Part shown: one piece after another, positions 1 through 13,639 of the stretch
Position numbering within the stretch: position 1 is the first letter of the stretch
Layout: every line of letters starts with the position of its first letter
Assembly: GCF_001411555.2 (NCBI RefSeq)
Contig: NC_049903.1
Coordinates: 32,219,083 to 32,283,082 of the forward strand
Reading direction: 5' to 3'
Length of the DNA: 64,000 bases
Origin: Juglans regia
Taxonomy: Eukaryota; Streptophyta; Magnoliopsida; Fagales; Juglandaceae
The notes under the pieces: generated by a model
Database searches by the model: none
What the model was told of the DNA's origin: nothing
The model's input: the letters and a program-made list of their open reading frames with translations, nothing else
Made by a program: the position numbers and the translations under genes

Positions 1-995
1 ATTTCTGGTTATGATAATACTAGTAATAATTCTTTCACGTTGGAGTGGGTGAATAATCAAGGCTTTGCTGGTTTGAAACAATTCTATAGTGTTGGTGGAA
101 AGAGGGGCACGCTGATTCGGCCTTCTGATCAGGAAAGGAAGAAAGGGGTGCCATGGACAGAAGAGGAGCACAGGTATTACATGCCTCGATCGGTAAATAT
201 TTTTATCTAGATTTTATACCCTGATTGAGAAAATAAGTGCTTTATAATTTTTTTGAGCCCGGATTCTAGTTGAAACTATATTGAGATTTGTTTTCTTGTT
301 CAGTTTTATTACTTACAAGTGGTTAGGTCGAGATGTTGAAGATAACCTGGAATTATGATGTATAGGTGTAAACTTTTGTGTTAGATCTAGAAAGTTAGTG
401 TCAATCGTTACAATAATTGTAGATGAGGTGCTCGTATTAGTGTCCTCCAGTTTTTTCACACAGTGTTATTTCTTTGTCAAACCACAGGCAATTTCTGATG
501 GGTCTTCAGAAGTATGGTAAAGGTGACTGGAGAAATATTTCTCGAAATTTTGTGACCACAAGGACCCCTACTCAGGTGGCTAGTCATGCTCAAAAGTACT
601 TTATCAGGCAGCTTACAGGGGGCAAGGATAAGAGGAGATCTAGCATCCATGATATCACCACTGTCAATGTTCCAGACACGAAGCCAGCTCCTTTGTTAGA
701 CGGTAGAAGACCTCCATCACCAGATCACCCTGTAATGGTTATGCAGCCACTGCGGCGTCCAAAGACTGCTGGCATGGACGACAGACATGAGCAGTATGAC
801 TGGAAACCGCCATATGAAGCGACGCCCATGGTTTTCAACCCGGCAAATGGGAACATTTTCGTGGCACCATTCTGTGGGATTTCTTCCTACGGACCTAAGC
901 TGCAGGAGCAAAATTTGCTCGGAGGCACCGTTCCGGGATCTCAGTTTGGACATTACAATACAATGTTTCAGATGCACCCGATGCAGTATCAGTGA
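1..995 (+). CDS. DIVARICATA-like SHAQKYF-type MYB transcription factor, 3' part (5' end outside window)
   Basis: Two exons are visible: 1-173 and 488-995 (stop TGA 993-995), with an intron 174-487 bounded by GT and AG. Joined, they are in frame and give 226 residues. The first exon holds the linker typical of DIVARICATA-like proteins, ending in a [14 protein letters not shown] stretch. The second exon continues the second MYB repeat with the SHAQKYF signature at about 582-602, followed by a basic [12 protein letters not shown] segment. The family acts in the nucleus as a DNA-binding regulator of development or sugar/ABA responses and normally has an N-terminal SANT-like repeat, which here would lie left of the window. 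The C-terminal tail is Pro/Met-rich. The family is clear; the exact paralogue is not. No frameshift is seen. Confidence 0.93.
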
Positions 996-3900
996 AATTG
1001 TGCCTTGAGTGGACAATATTCTAGATAAAAAGGAAAAATAAAAATAAAATGAAGTTCGTTCTGATGGTATTGAAATGGCAAACATCATTTAGGATGTTTG
1101 ATTCAACCATCCATGCCACTCCCAAGTTTTATGTGAATATGTTGATGAGGACTTAGTTAGTCCTTAGTAATTAGAATCTACAAAGACATCAGGACATCAG
1201 TTAGTGCAAATTGTGATTGACATTCACACTTGAAGGAAGTTATCTATGTGAAGCTTAGTTTTCATCACTACGCTGTTCTGGTGGCTGTGTTGGGATTTGT
1301 AGGTAGGAAGAAGTCATTTGCTTGAGCTTGCATGCGTTACAAATCCTTGCTCAATTGGGAGCCTTCCATGAAATGACCTGGGGGATACTGTGCAAGTCTG
1401 CATTGGTGAGATAATTCTCTTTTGGGTGTCTTAGGCTAGAAGGCTTTGTTACAAACTTGTTGATATCATTGGTGGTGCTTTGTCAATAAGATTTGAATAA
1501 TTTCCCTGAAGATCTACTTCCTGTTTATGAGCATTGTGGCAGCTCCTTTCGTGCTTTTAGTAAATTTCTTGGATATTAAAAACACAAAGAAGCCTTGGAG
1601 CTATGTTCTGCTTCTTGGTGGACATCTAGATCCTTGCATGATAACGACCTTTATGCAATAAAATAACAAGTTGGTGGTTGTCTAAGTATCAACTTTATCT
1701 ATTACATTAATCTCTATTTACTGTTAGTTCCTATGCATGGGAGAAGGGGATGGATCTTTTTTTTTTTTTTGAGGATGAACTGTAGTATTAAAGCATCTGG
1801 ACATGGTTCATCATATGGAATATAATTGCTTTATTAGCCCAATTGGAAGCAGTTGATCTGGACAGCAGGCCATGTCATTGGATGCGCGCCTCGTCCAAAA
1901 ATGCTGATTCACAATGCCTCTCTCCAAATGACAATGTTTAGATCTGATTGCAGCTTCTCTCTGGTGCACTTTTAACAAAATGGGGTTTTTTTTTAACACT
2001 TGATAGCATTGCATGACTGAGTTTGACGATCGAATCTTGACCTGACCCAAGCCATGACCAAGGGCCACTAGTTTAAGCATCTTATGCTAAAATCTTCTTC
2101 CCTTTGTTCTTCATGAGGATGACATATCACATGAGTATCTATTTTCCCTTCCCCATATATGTTATTCTTTTTTTCAAGATTACATACATGCTGAGGGTAA
2201 AGATCTAATCAGATGCAGTGGTGAATATCATGATCTCATTAAACAATTCATGCAACAATAGTTCTAATCTGTGCTTTCCTTTTTGTTCTTCTGCATATTC
2301 TTTTGAACTGCAAGTTCTTTTTCACTTCTTCTTCTTCTTCTTCTTCACTCTAAATAAACGGCAATGATACCAAAGACTTGCATTTCTTTGGACCCTTTTG
2401 TCTAGTGGTAATCAAAGGAATCTTGTTTATGTGATTCTTTAATGTCCCATTCCAATTAAAGAATCTTTGAAAATTGTCAATGCAACTGCACTTTACTGTG
2501 ATCATTGCAATTGAGTATCTAGCTTTCTATTAGTTAGATATTGCTTATTAAGATTCCCCAATAGGGTGCTGAAATATTATAATGACCTTCCACTTCATGA
2601 AAAACACTTGCCAAATCAAGAATTCTCTACCTATTCATCAAGTGCAGTATGGAAATAATAATCTGATTCTCCACGGATCTTTTTATTTTATTATTTTTAT
2701 TATATGGATTTTAAGTAGAGCTAGCCATTTTTCTTTTCTTCCAAAATATATGAATGACCGAATTTTATTTGTGTTAGAAAATTCAGCTTTTCTAACACAT
2801 GACCTTTTGGTTTTCTCATGTTTTTAGATTTGTAAAATAATGGATTTATTAAAATTCTTGACGACTTTAATTAAAATGTATAATTGAATTCGATACTTAC
2901 TGATCAATAAAAAAGTTATTAATCCCAATAATATTAACTCAACTAAACAGCAAGCAATGTCTAAAACTACTTAATTAACAAGTGTATGAAGAAAGAAAAA
3001 CGTATATACGATCTTAAGAAGTGAGACATGTTACCAAATTTAAAATTTACAAATATCCAATATCAAATATATTTTCATTAACAAGTGCATAAAATAATCC
3101 AAGCAAATGCATAAAATAACGGAAAGTAATATTATTTATATGAGTTAATCTACATACAGTTCTCAAATGAGGACTGTTCATGCAAATCCATACAGTACTT
3201 ATGTTTAAAAAAATTTTAAAATTACAATAATATCATTTTTAAAATAATTTTTTTTCCTTTTACCTCTATTTATCAATGACTGTAAATATAATTTTTCTAT
3301 TTATATTCATATAGAATTAATGTTATAATTTTGCCTTATATTTTGTCGATTTGTAAAAACTTAAATATAGAAAATGAACATACAATAAGTTCTTTCTTCA
3401 TAAAAATACATTTTCTATTTAAAATAAATAAATAAAAATCATTGAGGGGTCAATGCCCGGTTTGTCTTTGTATAACTAGTTATCTCAAGTTATGTTAAAT
3501 ATAATCATAGATTATACAAGCGCCGCATATTTATTTTAAAAAAAAGTAAAATTTATTATTAAGAAATTAGTTTTTTCATTTAAGTATCATATTTACTTAT
3601 TTTCTTCAAAAAGAATTTGCAAACCTTACAAGTTCTATAATAACAAATATCATTTCTCATCTCCAAATGGTAGGAAAGACGTTCAAAATGTTGTGACTCC
3701 ACCACTAACTAGCTTAATTAAATTATAGTCAAGCATATATGATATTGTACTAAAGTTTTCAAAATAACATTAATTATAGGCCGCAAAAAAAAAAAATACA
3801 AATGATCACAACCGACTAATTTTCTATAAATACTATTGTTGATTTTTTTTTTTTTTTTTCATTCTATTTCTCTCTTGAAAATTGTTTTAGCCTTAGAGAG

Positions 3901-6055
3901 TTTCACATAAATAAATTTATAAATTGACATAATTTAATATACTGATAAATCAGATTGTAAAATTATTTTTATTATAAAATAAATATAATATATAATATAA
4001 AATTACCTCAATTATATCAAAGAATAGCATATTTTTCCTCTATTTTTCATTGTTGGTATTAATGCTAATTGCTGGTAATGACATTATTGCCAATATTGAT
4101 TTTGCAACCTTTCATCAGAAAGGCCCACTAGTGCCCACTCTGTAATTGCTTTCATTTAATTTTCCCTGTCCTGTCCCACCCAGTACTCGACAAACACTCA
4201 AGACGCCAGGACAATATAAAAAGCATTAATTATACCAAAAAACAATAAATAAAATTGATAAAGATATAAAGAAAGAAAAGAAAAAGTAATGTGAAATGCT
4301 AAAAAAAAGGAGTTGCCTTTTTTGCAAGTTGCAGTACAGGGAGCACTTTGGCAGCTTTATTCTATTTTTTTGATTCAACACTTTTATATGCTTGATTTGA
4401 GACCACATACCTAATTTCACACCCACCAGTTTCTGGATATTTTTTCTTTCTTTTTTTTGGACTTAAATATATTCTGGTTCTTCCCCTCCAATTCTACAAC
4501 AAAATATGTATGCCTCAGTGATGCTTAATAATTAGTACCATTATATATATATATATATTTATATTTATATTTATATATATATTGTTTCTTTCTCCATGAT
4601 GCATTAATAATGTAGGTCCACCTATATTTGAGGATTCTCTCTTGTGGGTCTTTTGAGTAGTACTCGTATTAAAGAGAGAGAAGTATTTAGTGTATAAGTG
4701 TCGTATAATTATTTTAAAAAAATGAATAAATATAGAATCTATATAAAAAAATAATAATTTTTTAATAATAGATCCTATTCTTTTTTAAATCGACTGTACG
4801 GTACTTATGTACTCCACGATTACATGTAACATTATTCATAAAGAAATGAACATTATTAATAAGACATAAATATAGTGGAAGCATGTGAATGTCATTATAT
4901 TCGATTGAGCATACAAAAAAACTAGGACATTTTGTACCTAAACCAATCAAACTAGTTTCTTTCATATATATATATATATATATATATATGCAAGATCATG
5001 TATTCAGGGAAGAGAGAACATAAAACACTCGGGCAATCTTCAATTTATATTTTTAATGGAAAGGTTAGTTGTTGGGAAATACCAATACATAACAAAGCTG
5101 ACCAGCCTGACTATATATATGAGCTCTGTATTCTGATCTGTCTGATTTGCATAGGTATTGCTTGAGGGTGCCATTCCTTAATTGTCATGCTTCATTATAT
5201 TGGTGCAAGTTGTCTATAACTTCGACTACCCTTTTCTATCAGGTAATATATATTGTTAATTAGTAGAAGAAATCATAATTTTCATTCTGAATTTTGTCAT
5301 ATTCAATTTGAGAGTGCGATCTACTATTAAAAAAAATAATTTTTTTATATGGATATCAAGTCTTATTCACTTTTTTCTAAACGATTACACGACAATTACA
5401 CAGTTCACGGTTGTAAATATCTTTTCTCTATACCTAATTACTATCGTCTATAATAATAGCGGTTTCTTGATCATTAGGTACCAGTTGACATTTCTCAAGA
5501 TTCATTAGACAACAAAAAGGGCTGCAATTATTCTAAAAGGAAAAAAGCATTTGCAGCCTCATGCAATATATCATCAATCCAGTACTAAACCAAAACAAAA
5601 GGAGATTTGTTCACAGTAAAAGTTGAGATTTGCTGCCAATGTGCTTGTTCCCAACCTTACTCAATGAAGATTATATGCAGGAAAGTTCATGTCACTACTC
5701 AACCATTTGATAGATATTATAGAGATTGACCTAAACTGGCAAAAAGGCTTCTGGAAAGCTAGTTTACAATAATGCAACAATTATTACATTGCTTTTCAAA
5801 TCATTTAGAAGTTGTGTAACTATCCCAATCATAGCTTAATATATATCAAGATTCATTGTTAATAGTAATGATATTCGTTACCCTTTTATTATATGATCTT
5901 GATGTTGCATCGATCAGATAGATTCATCAGAGAATGACATATAAAAAGATTATGAATTATACTTCTCACCAAAAATATAAAGTTGAAATTGGACGGACAT
6001 TTTAAATATTATTATAATTCAAAAATAGTTGCCAATGACTTCTTAGTACCATTAA
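996..6055. other. Intergenic DNA with MYB 3' flank; no gene recognised
   Basis: The MYB 3' UTR runs from 996; its poly(A) site cannot be placed. Beyond it the DNA is AT-rich with homopolymer T runs (1759-1770, 3847-3859) and short TA microsatellites at about 4543-4585 and 4966-4989. Open frames here are short and of low complexity, and none resembles a protein family I know. Confidence 0.5.
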
Positions 6056-6330
6056 GGTTATGTTTGGCAACATAATTGTTCTTAAGTATTCTTAGATATT
6101 TTAAGATATTTCATTTCCAAATATCACTTAAATACAAATATTTTTAAATTCAAATTTTTAATTTTTAATTTTTTCATCGAATCATTACCTAATCATTATA
6201 ATTTTTCTAAACTCACAAACAAAACATAAAAAACAATACTATTTTTTCAAGTTTTAAAATAAAAGTAAAAATAATATTTTTATTTTTATTCAACTTTTTC
6301 TTTTTTTTTTTCAAAAATTTAATAAAATAT
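6056..6330. mobile_element. Degenerate MITE-like copy (same family as 6974-7376)
   Basis: It begins with GTTTGGCAAC and carries the internal block CATTATAATTTTTCTAAACT followed by CAAACAAAACATAAAA. That block is also found in the better preserved copies at 6974-7376 and, reversed, at 62097-62286. The right terminal repeat and target duplication are not recognisable. Confidence 0.4.
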
Positions 6331-6973
6331 ATTAATTCATACTATTTTATATACTGAAATATTCTACGTATGGGCAGTAAGTAAGATCAGATATTGGAGT
6401 ACTTAAAGAACATATGATCCAATGACCCATACACCAACAAAGCCAGCCCAGATTGTCTACAACCCAAAATCCTAATGACATGAATAGAAGAGTGAAAAAA
6501 AACCCAGGCCAGATGGGTTGGTCTGACCTGGGCATAAGGTGGTGATCCACTGATCTAGGCTTGGCTTGACATGCAGAACCTAATTATATATCCAAATTGC
6601 AAATATCATAATCTTAGATAGGATATTAACCATATATGAGGTTTAAATTAATTATTAGGTAATATAAATTTTTATCTTAATACTTATTGTGTTTTATGAC
6701 ATCTTTAATTTATTTTTTAAATTTAGCTAGTCTGGCCATCTCACATGTAAGAATATATATTAAACTAACTGAAAAAAAAAATAATAATAAGTCCATATAT
6801 ATAACATATTAACACGTAGTACCCAAATTACCTACAACAATGGAATGGTAAAACAAGCTAGGAAGACGTACAGAAATCCAAACCTCAAAGCTTACAAAAA
6901 CAAGATTAATTAATGTGAAAAATTAGTCATTTTTAATTGGACCATGTAAAAACTCTGTATTGAATCCACACTA

Positions 6974-7376
6974 GGGCCCCGTTTGGTTTTATAGATGATC
7001 TCAACTCAACTTAACTCAACTCATCGCATCTAATCTCATCTTAATATCCAAACACCATTCAAACGAACAAATATTTTTCAATTTCAAATTTTCAAAATTT
7101 TAACTTTTTCATCTAATCATTACAACTTTTCAAAACTTTCAAACAAAACACAAAAGAGAATTCAATATTTTCAAATCTCAAAAAATATATATATTAAAAA
7201 ACTATATTATAATAATATTTTAACTTTATAATATTTTGATTCAACATTTTCTCTCTCATTTTCCAGAATCCCATAAAACATCTTAATTCAAACAATTTTA
7301 CTACTATTCACAAACTATATCACTATTATTCACAGATTTCTTATCTCAACTCATATCTTGTGAAATCAAACAAGGT
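6974..7376. mobile_element. Tourist/Harbinger-like MITE, about 400 bp
   Basis: The left end GGGCCCCGTTTGG and the reverse complement of the right end (ACCTTGTTTGATTTC) are imperfect inverted repeats, and CTA flanks both sides. The interior has the ATCTCAACTCAACT-type stretch, then a T/A-rich core. It is non-coding. TIR style and a 3-bp duplication suggest PIF/Harbinger, but the boundaries are approximate. Confidence 0.55.
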
Positions 7377-7685
7377 CTAAAGGTTCAAGACCTCTCACTA
7401 TTGTAATTTGGGTTATCAAAATTACAAAAAGTCAGATAACTTAATGCATGTTGTGTACATATGTAATTAAGCATTACATTCAAGCATTTCTTTTAATTTC
7501 CTCGACTGATCTTATTCATGAGGATTTTTTTTTTTTTTCCTACCCAATGAAATATTAACATTTCAAATTAGAGTCTTAATCATGAACATCAATCTACCAA
7601 GCATGAATAAATAGGATCTCATGAAAAGAAGGAATACAAATTGGGATCTCATGAGTGAATGTAGTACACGTACACAAACACACAT

Positions 7686-8723
7686 TAGGGCTGCAACCCG
7701 ACCAACTCGTTTTGTGTTTGGGTCTGACTCGGCTCCCGAACAAACCAAATCGGTCAGGACCGACCCGACTTGAGATTGGAAGCACACGGAGGCAAAATTG
7801 CAAATTAGCTGTAGAACAAAACACCCTTGTCCTCGATGACGACGAATTGGGCAGACAACGTCGTCCTCTGTATCTACAACTTCTAGGTTAATTTTTTTTG
7901 TCCCATTGTTGAGCTCAAACCAATAATGGCCTAGGTTGGTGCTGTTCCGAACAATTTTTTGTCAACAAATTTTTAATGGGTTGTTGATTCACTAAAGCAG
8001 CAACATTCTTTGGCGGGAACTCAACCACCAAGACCGAGATTTGATGCTTTGCACGTATGGATGACTGTAAATGGACTATGAAATTAAGGAAGAAGAGGAT
8101 GGATAGTCTAAAGCTTGTTCCTTTTTCTTCTGCCGTGCACCCTTCTAACACAAGGAGGTACTCTCCGAAACCTCGAAGCTCAAGCCTCCTCAACCTCTAG
8201 GTTTCCAATCTACTGCTACTAAGCCTCTATATATGACCCAAATGCAGGTTGTTGACACTGGAAAGTAGCTGACCAAAAAACATTTCATCAATCACGTGTT
8301 TGGATAAGAATATCTGCATTGAGTAAAAACAAGTATTATAGTTTACATTTCATCAATCTCGCCGGTAAATACCGCTACCAACAACAAGATCTCTAAGGTT
8401 TCCAAGGTTTACAGCGAGAGCGAGAGTGTCAACCACTAGCACGAAGAGAGACGAAGATCACGAAGAGATGAAGAGGTCTGCCAAAGAGTGAACAGAACTT
8501 CACTAGCAAAAGATTTTGGTCTCTCATATGCATTCAGAATCACCCATAAACCCCATCCATGTTCAAAGAAGAAGAAAGCAGAGAGAAGCTCTTCATTTCA
8601 GCGGAGTGAGAATGGTGTAGACGGTTTCAACGGGTTCGACCCGCAAGTTATTTCAACCCATTTTCTCGAGTCGAATCGGGTCTCACGGACGGACCGGATC
8701 TAAACATTTTTTGCAGAGCCCTG
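7686..8723. mobile_element. Non-autonomous hAT-like DNA transposon, 1.04 kb
   Basis: The element starts TAGGGCTGCA and ends TGCAGAGCCCTG, imperfect inverted repeats of hAT style. Both sides carry a perfect 8-bp duplication ACACACAT (7678-7685 and 8724-8731), the hallmark length for hAT insertion. Inside both ends there are repeated CGGGT/GACCCG/CGGACCGG-type motifs that could bind a transposase. No transposase coding is present. The interior (about 7900-8600) has short open frames that I do not recognise; it may contain captured host DNA. Confidence 0.75.
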
Positions 8724-8741
8724 ACACACATGACACAGTAC

Positions 8742-8772
<31 letters not shown>

Positions 8773-10083
8773 GATTGGCAAAAAAATGTAGACTCCAAAT
8801 GTGGAGTCTGACAGTGAACACAACTTGCCTCCGATCGAGTACATGTTTTAAGAAATCGTACGTTCTTCACCAAGTTCTAAATGATCTAATTAATGCATGC
8901 TAACGTCAATGACAGAGGAAATCAGTGTTCATGTGTAACTATATATACGTACTACGTACGCATAATTTTAATGCGAAAACAACAAGTGATGATTAATTGT
9001 TGTTAAAAAAGTTGCATTGTTAACGACCATTAATTGACATATGCATGCATACCGCCGCATATATAGCACACAGACAAGCAGCTAAATTTACAGCAAATGA
9101 CAGAACTATAACTTTTTTTGATGGTGCAACAAAGAATCTATATATATATATATATATATATCGCAGCTTAGACGTCGCTATATCATGAATGTATATATGC
9201 ATGCATGGTAGTGACATGATGACAAGCTAGAGACATATAATCTTAATCTTCCTTGTCGATAAATTATATGTAGTGAAGTTTAAAAACAGGGTTGCTGTAG
9301 TATGGAACAAAACAAAGCAAAACAAAACAAAGCATGTACGTACATTTAATGCATGACAGTTTGTTTGACACAAATAATTAAGCCATGTTTTAACTAACAA
9401 ATCTATTATTTTCTAATTTTCTTTTTTCAATATATAGTATTAATTGATCTTTATCGTTTTATACTTTCTTTCGATGCTCATATTTTCAAAACGTACGGTA
9501 ACATGATATATATTTCTAATAATCAAAACTATCGATTGGTGAAGCAAAAAGCACTTCGCATAATTCATCAAGTATTCCCACATTGAGGGAAAAAAATAAC
9601 AAGAAAGAAACAGCTAGCTAGCCCCACATACATGATTTATCTTTAATATCTCTATCATCATTAATTAACGTACCCAGCATAATCATATCCTAGCAAACCA
9701 ACAAACACTGGATGCTTTAACACCAACAACAAAAGAACAGACAAGATAAATATATAACTGAAAAAAAAAAAGAACAACAAAGCAGCAAGATCGACCAACG
9801 CGCGTACGACACGCAAATGAAGCACAAGAAAAAGAGATGATCAGCTGCCTGATCAGTCATGAATGTGTATTCATGATTTCGCGCCGCTAAAAATCTGCAT
9901 GAAGGTTAATAATAAAATTAAAACTACCATATATTATATCTCTCTTCCCTAAAATAAATTTTTACGGTCTGATCGAATAAAAGGTCCCATGTTATACAAG
10001 AATATTCGTGACCTAGTTAGTACTCGTGAATGGCTACTTCAGTAGTGCTTCGATCGATCTGCATGATTACCCATTGTCACATT
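8724..10083. other. Intergenic DNA, no gene recognised
   Basis: AT-rich sequence with TA microsatellites at about 8748-8772 and 9137-9161. I find no protein, RNA gene or transposon end in it. Confidence 0.4.
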
Positions 10084-10696
10084 TGTTGGGTTATTGAGTC
10101 TGGTTTTTGAGTTGAGAATACATAAGTCGAGAATCCGCTCAACTCTTACACAACAAGGCGCTCGAGTGAAACTCAGACAATGAGTTTGCTCGAGATGTGC
10201 TCGACAGTTAGTTCGAGCGAAACTCAGACAAAAATTTTGTTCGAGGTTCTCTCAATGATTGGCTCGAGCAATGCTGGATAAAATATTTGCTCAAGGCGCG
10301 CTTGAGACTCCACTTGAGTAAATAACCCCGTTTTGAAGCATTAGGGACGTTTCTTAGTGTCATTTTCTATATATATACATGTAATGTTTTGTTCATTAAA
10401 CGTATCAGGTTGAACAGAGAGAGACAAGAGGCGTGTAGAGCATATTCTTAAGAAAGAAAAAACCCTAGAGAGAAAGAGAGAGAGTTGAGATTTGTGAGTA
10501 GAGTGAAGTTTTTATAACTCGTTGTGTGATTGTAATCTCTTTTAGAATAAAATATTTTACAACTTTGTAGATATAGGTAAATTGTCGAACCACGTTAAAT
10601 ATTGTGTCATGAGTGTATTTTATTCTTGCATTTTCACATTTATTTTACTACCTATCTCGTTGTTATTGTGTGGATGTGATGTTTTTCACGACAACA
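10084..10696. mobile_element. Copia-like LTR remnant (solo or stranded 5' LTR)
   Basis: The 613-bp segment begins TGTTGGG and ends GACAACA, giving the TG...CA ends with a 5-bp inverted TGTTG/CAACA. It contains repeated CTCGAG(C/T)GAAACTCAGACA-like blocks, a possible TATA region near 10366-10380 and a T-rich 3' part. Immediately after it, CTGGGATCACGA resembles a decayed initiator-Met primer binding site, so it may be a 5' LTR whose body is gone. The 5-bp flanks (ACATT and CTGGG) do not match, so no target duplication supports it. Confidence 0.5.
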
Positions 10697-11332
10697 CTGG
10701 GATCACGATCATTGATTGCATGTCACACGTACACCCATGTGATCAGTACTAACTCCGGGCCCTAGATAATGCATGCATTGCATGCATAAATGCTGTACTG
10801 AGATTGACCCAAAGTATCCATCGACAATATTTAGGAGAAGATTAAATGTAACAACAAAACACATGTGGTAATTATATATGATAAGCATGTACATGTAGTA
10901 ATCGTTTAACGTGGATTTGAAGCATATATGATAAGACCCGATCCAAGTGATGTGTGCTATTATAGACCATATATACCTCATCACAGTGTAAGATTTTTTT
11001 TTTTGCCCTCTTTTTCTCTCTCAGTCTCTCTCTCTCTCTCTCTATGATATTGGAATGAACAGTACTTTCTTTAGTCGTAAGACCCCCTACCGGCCACCTC
11101 CCTAATTGTCAGTGTCCAATCTGGACTAGGTCGAAAGAGACCCTGCCTGGCCTTCTGATCCCTCCCAGCTTCCTCTCTCTCTCTCTCTCACAAAAAATAA
11201 ATACATAAATAAATCTTTATTTTCTTTTTATTTTTTGCCATTTTGTCATGGAATAATAAACCTTATATACATCCGTTTGTCCATCCCGGGTAGACCTGAT
11301 CTCTGATTTAACCTCTCCACCAGTAAATCCAC

Positions 11333-11366
<34 letters not shown>

Positions 11367-11382
11367 TGTGTGTGTGTGTGTG
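11333..11382. repeat. Compound (TA)n(GT)n microsatellite
   Basis: Uninterrupted TA dinucleotides are followed by GT dinucleotides with one C substitution. Confidence 0.9.
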
Positions 11383-11411
11383 GCATGCACCATGCATATA
11401 TATCACAACGT

Positions 11412-11489
11412 GCGTGAATCACGTACATGTCTCCTTCCTAAGCAGTAATTGCGTGAATCACGTACATGTCTCCTTCCTAAGCAGTAATT
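11412..11489. repeat. Perfect 39-bp tandem duplication, two units
   Basis: Units 11412-11450 and 11451-11489 start GCGTGAATCACGTACATGTC and are identical. Identity implies a recent duplication or strong copying. Confidence 0.95.
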
Positions 11490-11853
11490 TGTGATTAATC
11501 TTTATATCTTCTCTATATATAGTAGGTACCTTTTCAGCAAACATTGAAGTGAAGTGGCTCACCAATGTTGTCTCTCTGTCCAATCAAAGCAAACCCACCC
11601 CTTTAGATTTCTTCAAAGTAATTCTTAGCATGCATGATCCGCTTCTTGGCCGCCGGCGGCTGCCTATTGGTCAAGAAGATATTGGATCAACCTTTGGTCC
11701 TTTATTATTTTATTGTAACCTTTTTTTTAGCAGTATAGGACTGTATTAGAGTAAATATAAAGGCGGCCTTTTCTTTCATCTATGTAGTGGCGTTTTTGGC
11801 CGCCTATAGATATAGGAGGTAATTTAATTTTGTCGTGGCTCCAAATTTTCCAC

Positions 11854-11991
11854 CATTACAAGAAAAACAGGTATTTGTGGCCATTTATTTGTAATGAAAA
11901 GATTATTTGTGATCAAAACAGATTCATTTTAACTGTAAATAGTTATTTTGTTGAAATTAACTAACTGCAAATAAGCAATTTTCTTGTAGTG
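11854..11991. mobile_element. CACTA-type MITE, 138 bp (copy 1)
   Basis: The left end CATTACAAGAAAAA and the right end TTTTCTTGTAGTG are inverted repeats of the CACTACAAGAAAA type used by CACTA/EnSpm elements. CAC flanks both sides (11851-11853 and 11992-11994), the expected 3-bp duplication. The interior is a near-palindrome around AACAGATTCATTTT. It is the same length as the copy at 27047-27184. Confidence 0.85.
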
Positions 11992-13271
11992 CACCCGCGG
12001 AAACCAAACCAAAAGCAATATTGTATATACAGCATATTATATGGTTGTGGAGCTTCTCTGTATTGATCTCCCATGTCTAACATATATTAATTGTTGTCCA
12101 GGTTTTCTGGATCCATGACTTCAACACACTTAGACCCACCTCAATGATCAACGACTAGTGGTAGTAGGAGAAAAGAGTAACGCAGTCGACCAACTTGATG
12201 TTAGTCCCGACTGTTTGTTTGCTTTTGAAGAACATGTTGAGTGTACGTATATCTGTATTCATATGTCCTGTCTGCAAAACATTTAGGGCCTCTCGATCGC
12301 TAGCATTCTTTGCAAGAGTAGTTGGCTAATTAAGTGTGGCTTGAAATCGAAAGAGAAACAGAAGTACTCTTGATGCTTTGCCATGCAACTTGTTAGGGTT
12401 ACCCTGATCCAGCTGGAGAAGAGAGAGAGAGAGAATGCCCCATAGCTGTCTTCAATATGGCCAGAATAATATATACACAGACATATAGATGAGCACGGGA
12501 TGTATAGGTAGGAGGTGGGGGAGGTGCCAATTTGTCTGTTACCTATATATAGCTAGCTTGCTAGCGAGCAAGATGCATGGCATGGTGGGAGAATTTGTGG
12601 GGTATTTATTGTCCGATTGTGAATCACAGAAATGGAGAAATGGGTGTGATTTGTTTGCAATTTCCATACAAAATCTCCAAGCATTGAACCTTACTAAGGC
12701 AACTAAGAGATAGATTGGAAGAGCATGATTGGATTGGATTGGATTGGTTCTCAATACAATATTCATACCTGCTACTCAAATCATGGACTGTGGGACACAT
12801 CGGAGCTAGAACACCCGTCCCCATTCACAGATCAGAAAACGATAGCTAGCTATGGAAAGTGTATGTGAAGACGAGATCAGAATTAATGTACGTTTTAAAT
12901 TTAAGGAATACTATAACTCTTTACTCGCCTAAAGATCAGTTTATTATTATTATTATTATTATCATTATTATTATACTAATTAATTATTCTATCCTATATA
13001 TATAGTTATTACTTTGTCACCAACTTTTAAAATGTCATAATTTTCCTCATTTTTAAGATTTGATGGTTATCATTGATGATAATAATTAATTGTTGCAATA
13101 TGTGTCATCTTCGTTCACATATTTAATTAGGGGGGCCGGCTAGGGCTTTCTTTAATTTGGGGCTCAAATAATGAGTATTATTAAATTTTATTTTGGTGAC
13201 AATTCCCGGCCCCCATGGTTTAACTTTGCCCCTGCATAATCCTACTGACAGCAGCAGCAGCAGCATTAATC

Positions 13272-13308
<37 letters not shown>

Positions 13309-13555
13309 TCCTAAATTATATATATGGGTATAATGAACGTATAAATTCCACGGCAGCTGGCCAGGTTTATCCCAAGATGCAGATTAATCTGAAACAGAGT
13401 AGATCAAAAATTGGTCGGATTAATATATATATATACACCTTAAACAGCTATTATTTGAGCATGCTTGAACCCTAATTAGTAGTACTAGTACTCCTAGTTG
13501 GTGATCATCAATGATTATAATTAAGTTACGCTCAGGAAATTCTAGGCCTCTGTTA

Positions 13556-13586
<31 letters not shown>

Positions 13587-13639
13587 GAGGGATCAAAAGC
13601 AAGAAGATATATATACAGCATGCATGCATGCAGCTAGCT
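11992..13639. other. Intergenic DNA, no gene recognised
   Basis: It contains a GATTGGATTG short tandem run near 12729-12748, a TTA repeat near 12943-12970, TA microsatellites near 13279-13306 and 13560-13587, and a CAG run near 13250-13264. No coding or RNA gene is supported. Confidence 0.4.

Larger units (their letters stand above)
10697..11853. other. Intergenic DNA with microsatellites
   Basis: It holds CT runs near 11020-11045 and 11171-11190, a compound TA/GT microsatellite and a 39-bp tandem duplication (both listed separately). No gene was recognised; the longest open frames cross low-complexity DNA. Confidence 0.4.
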
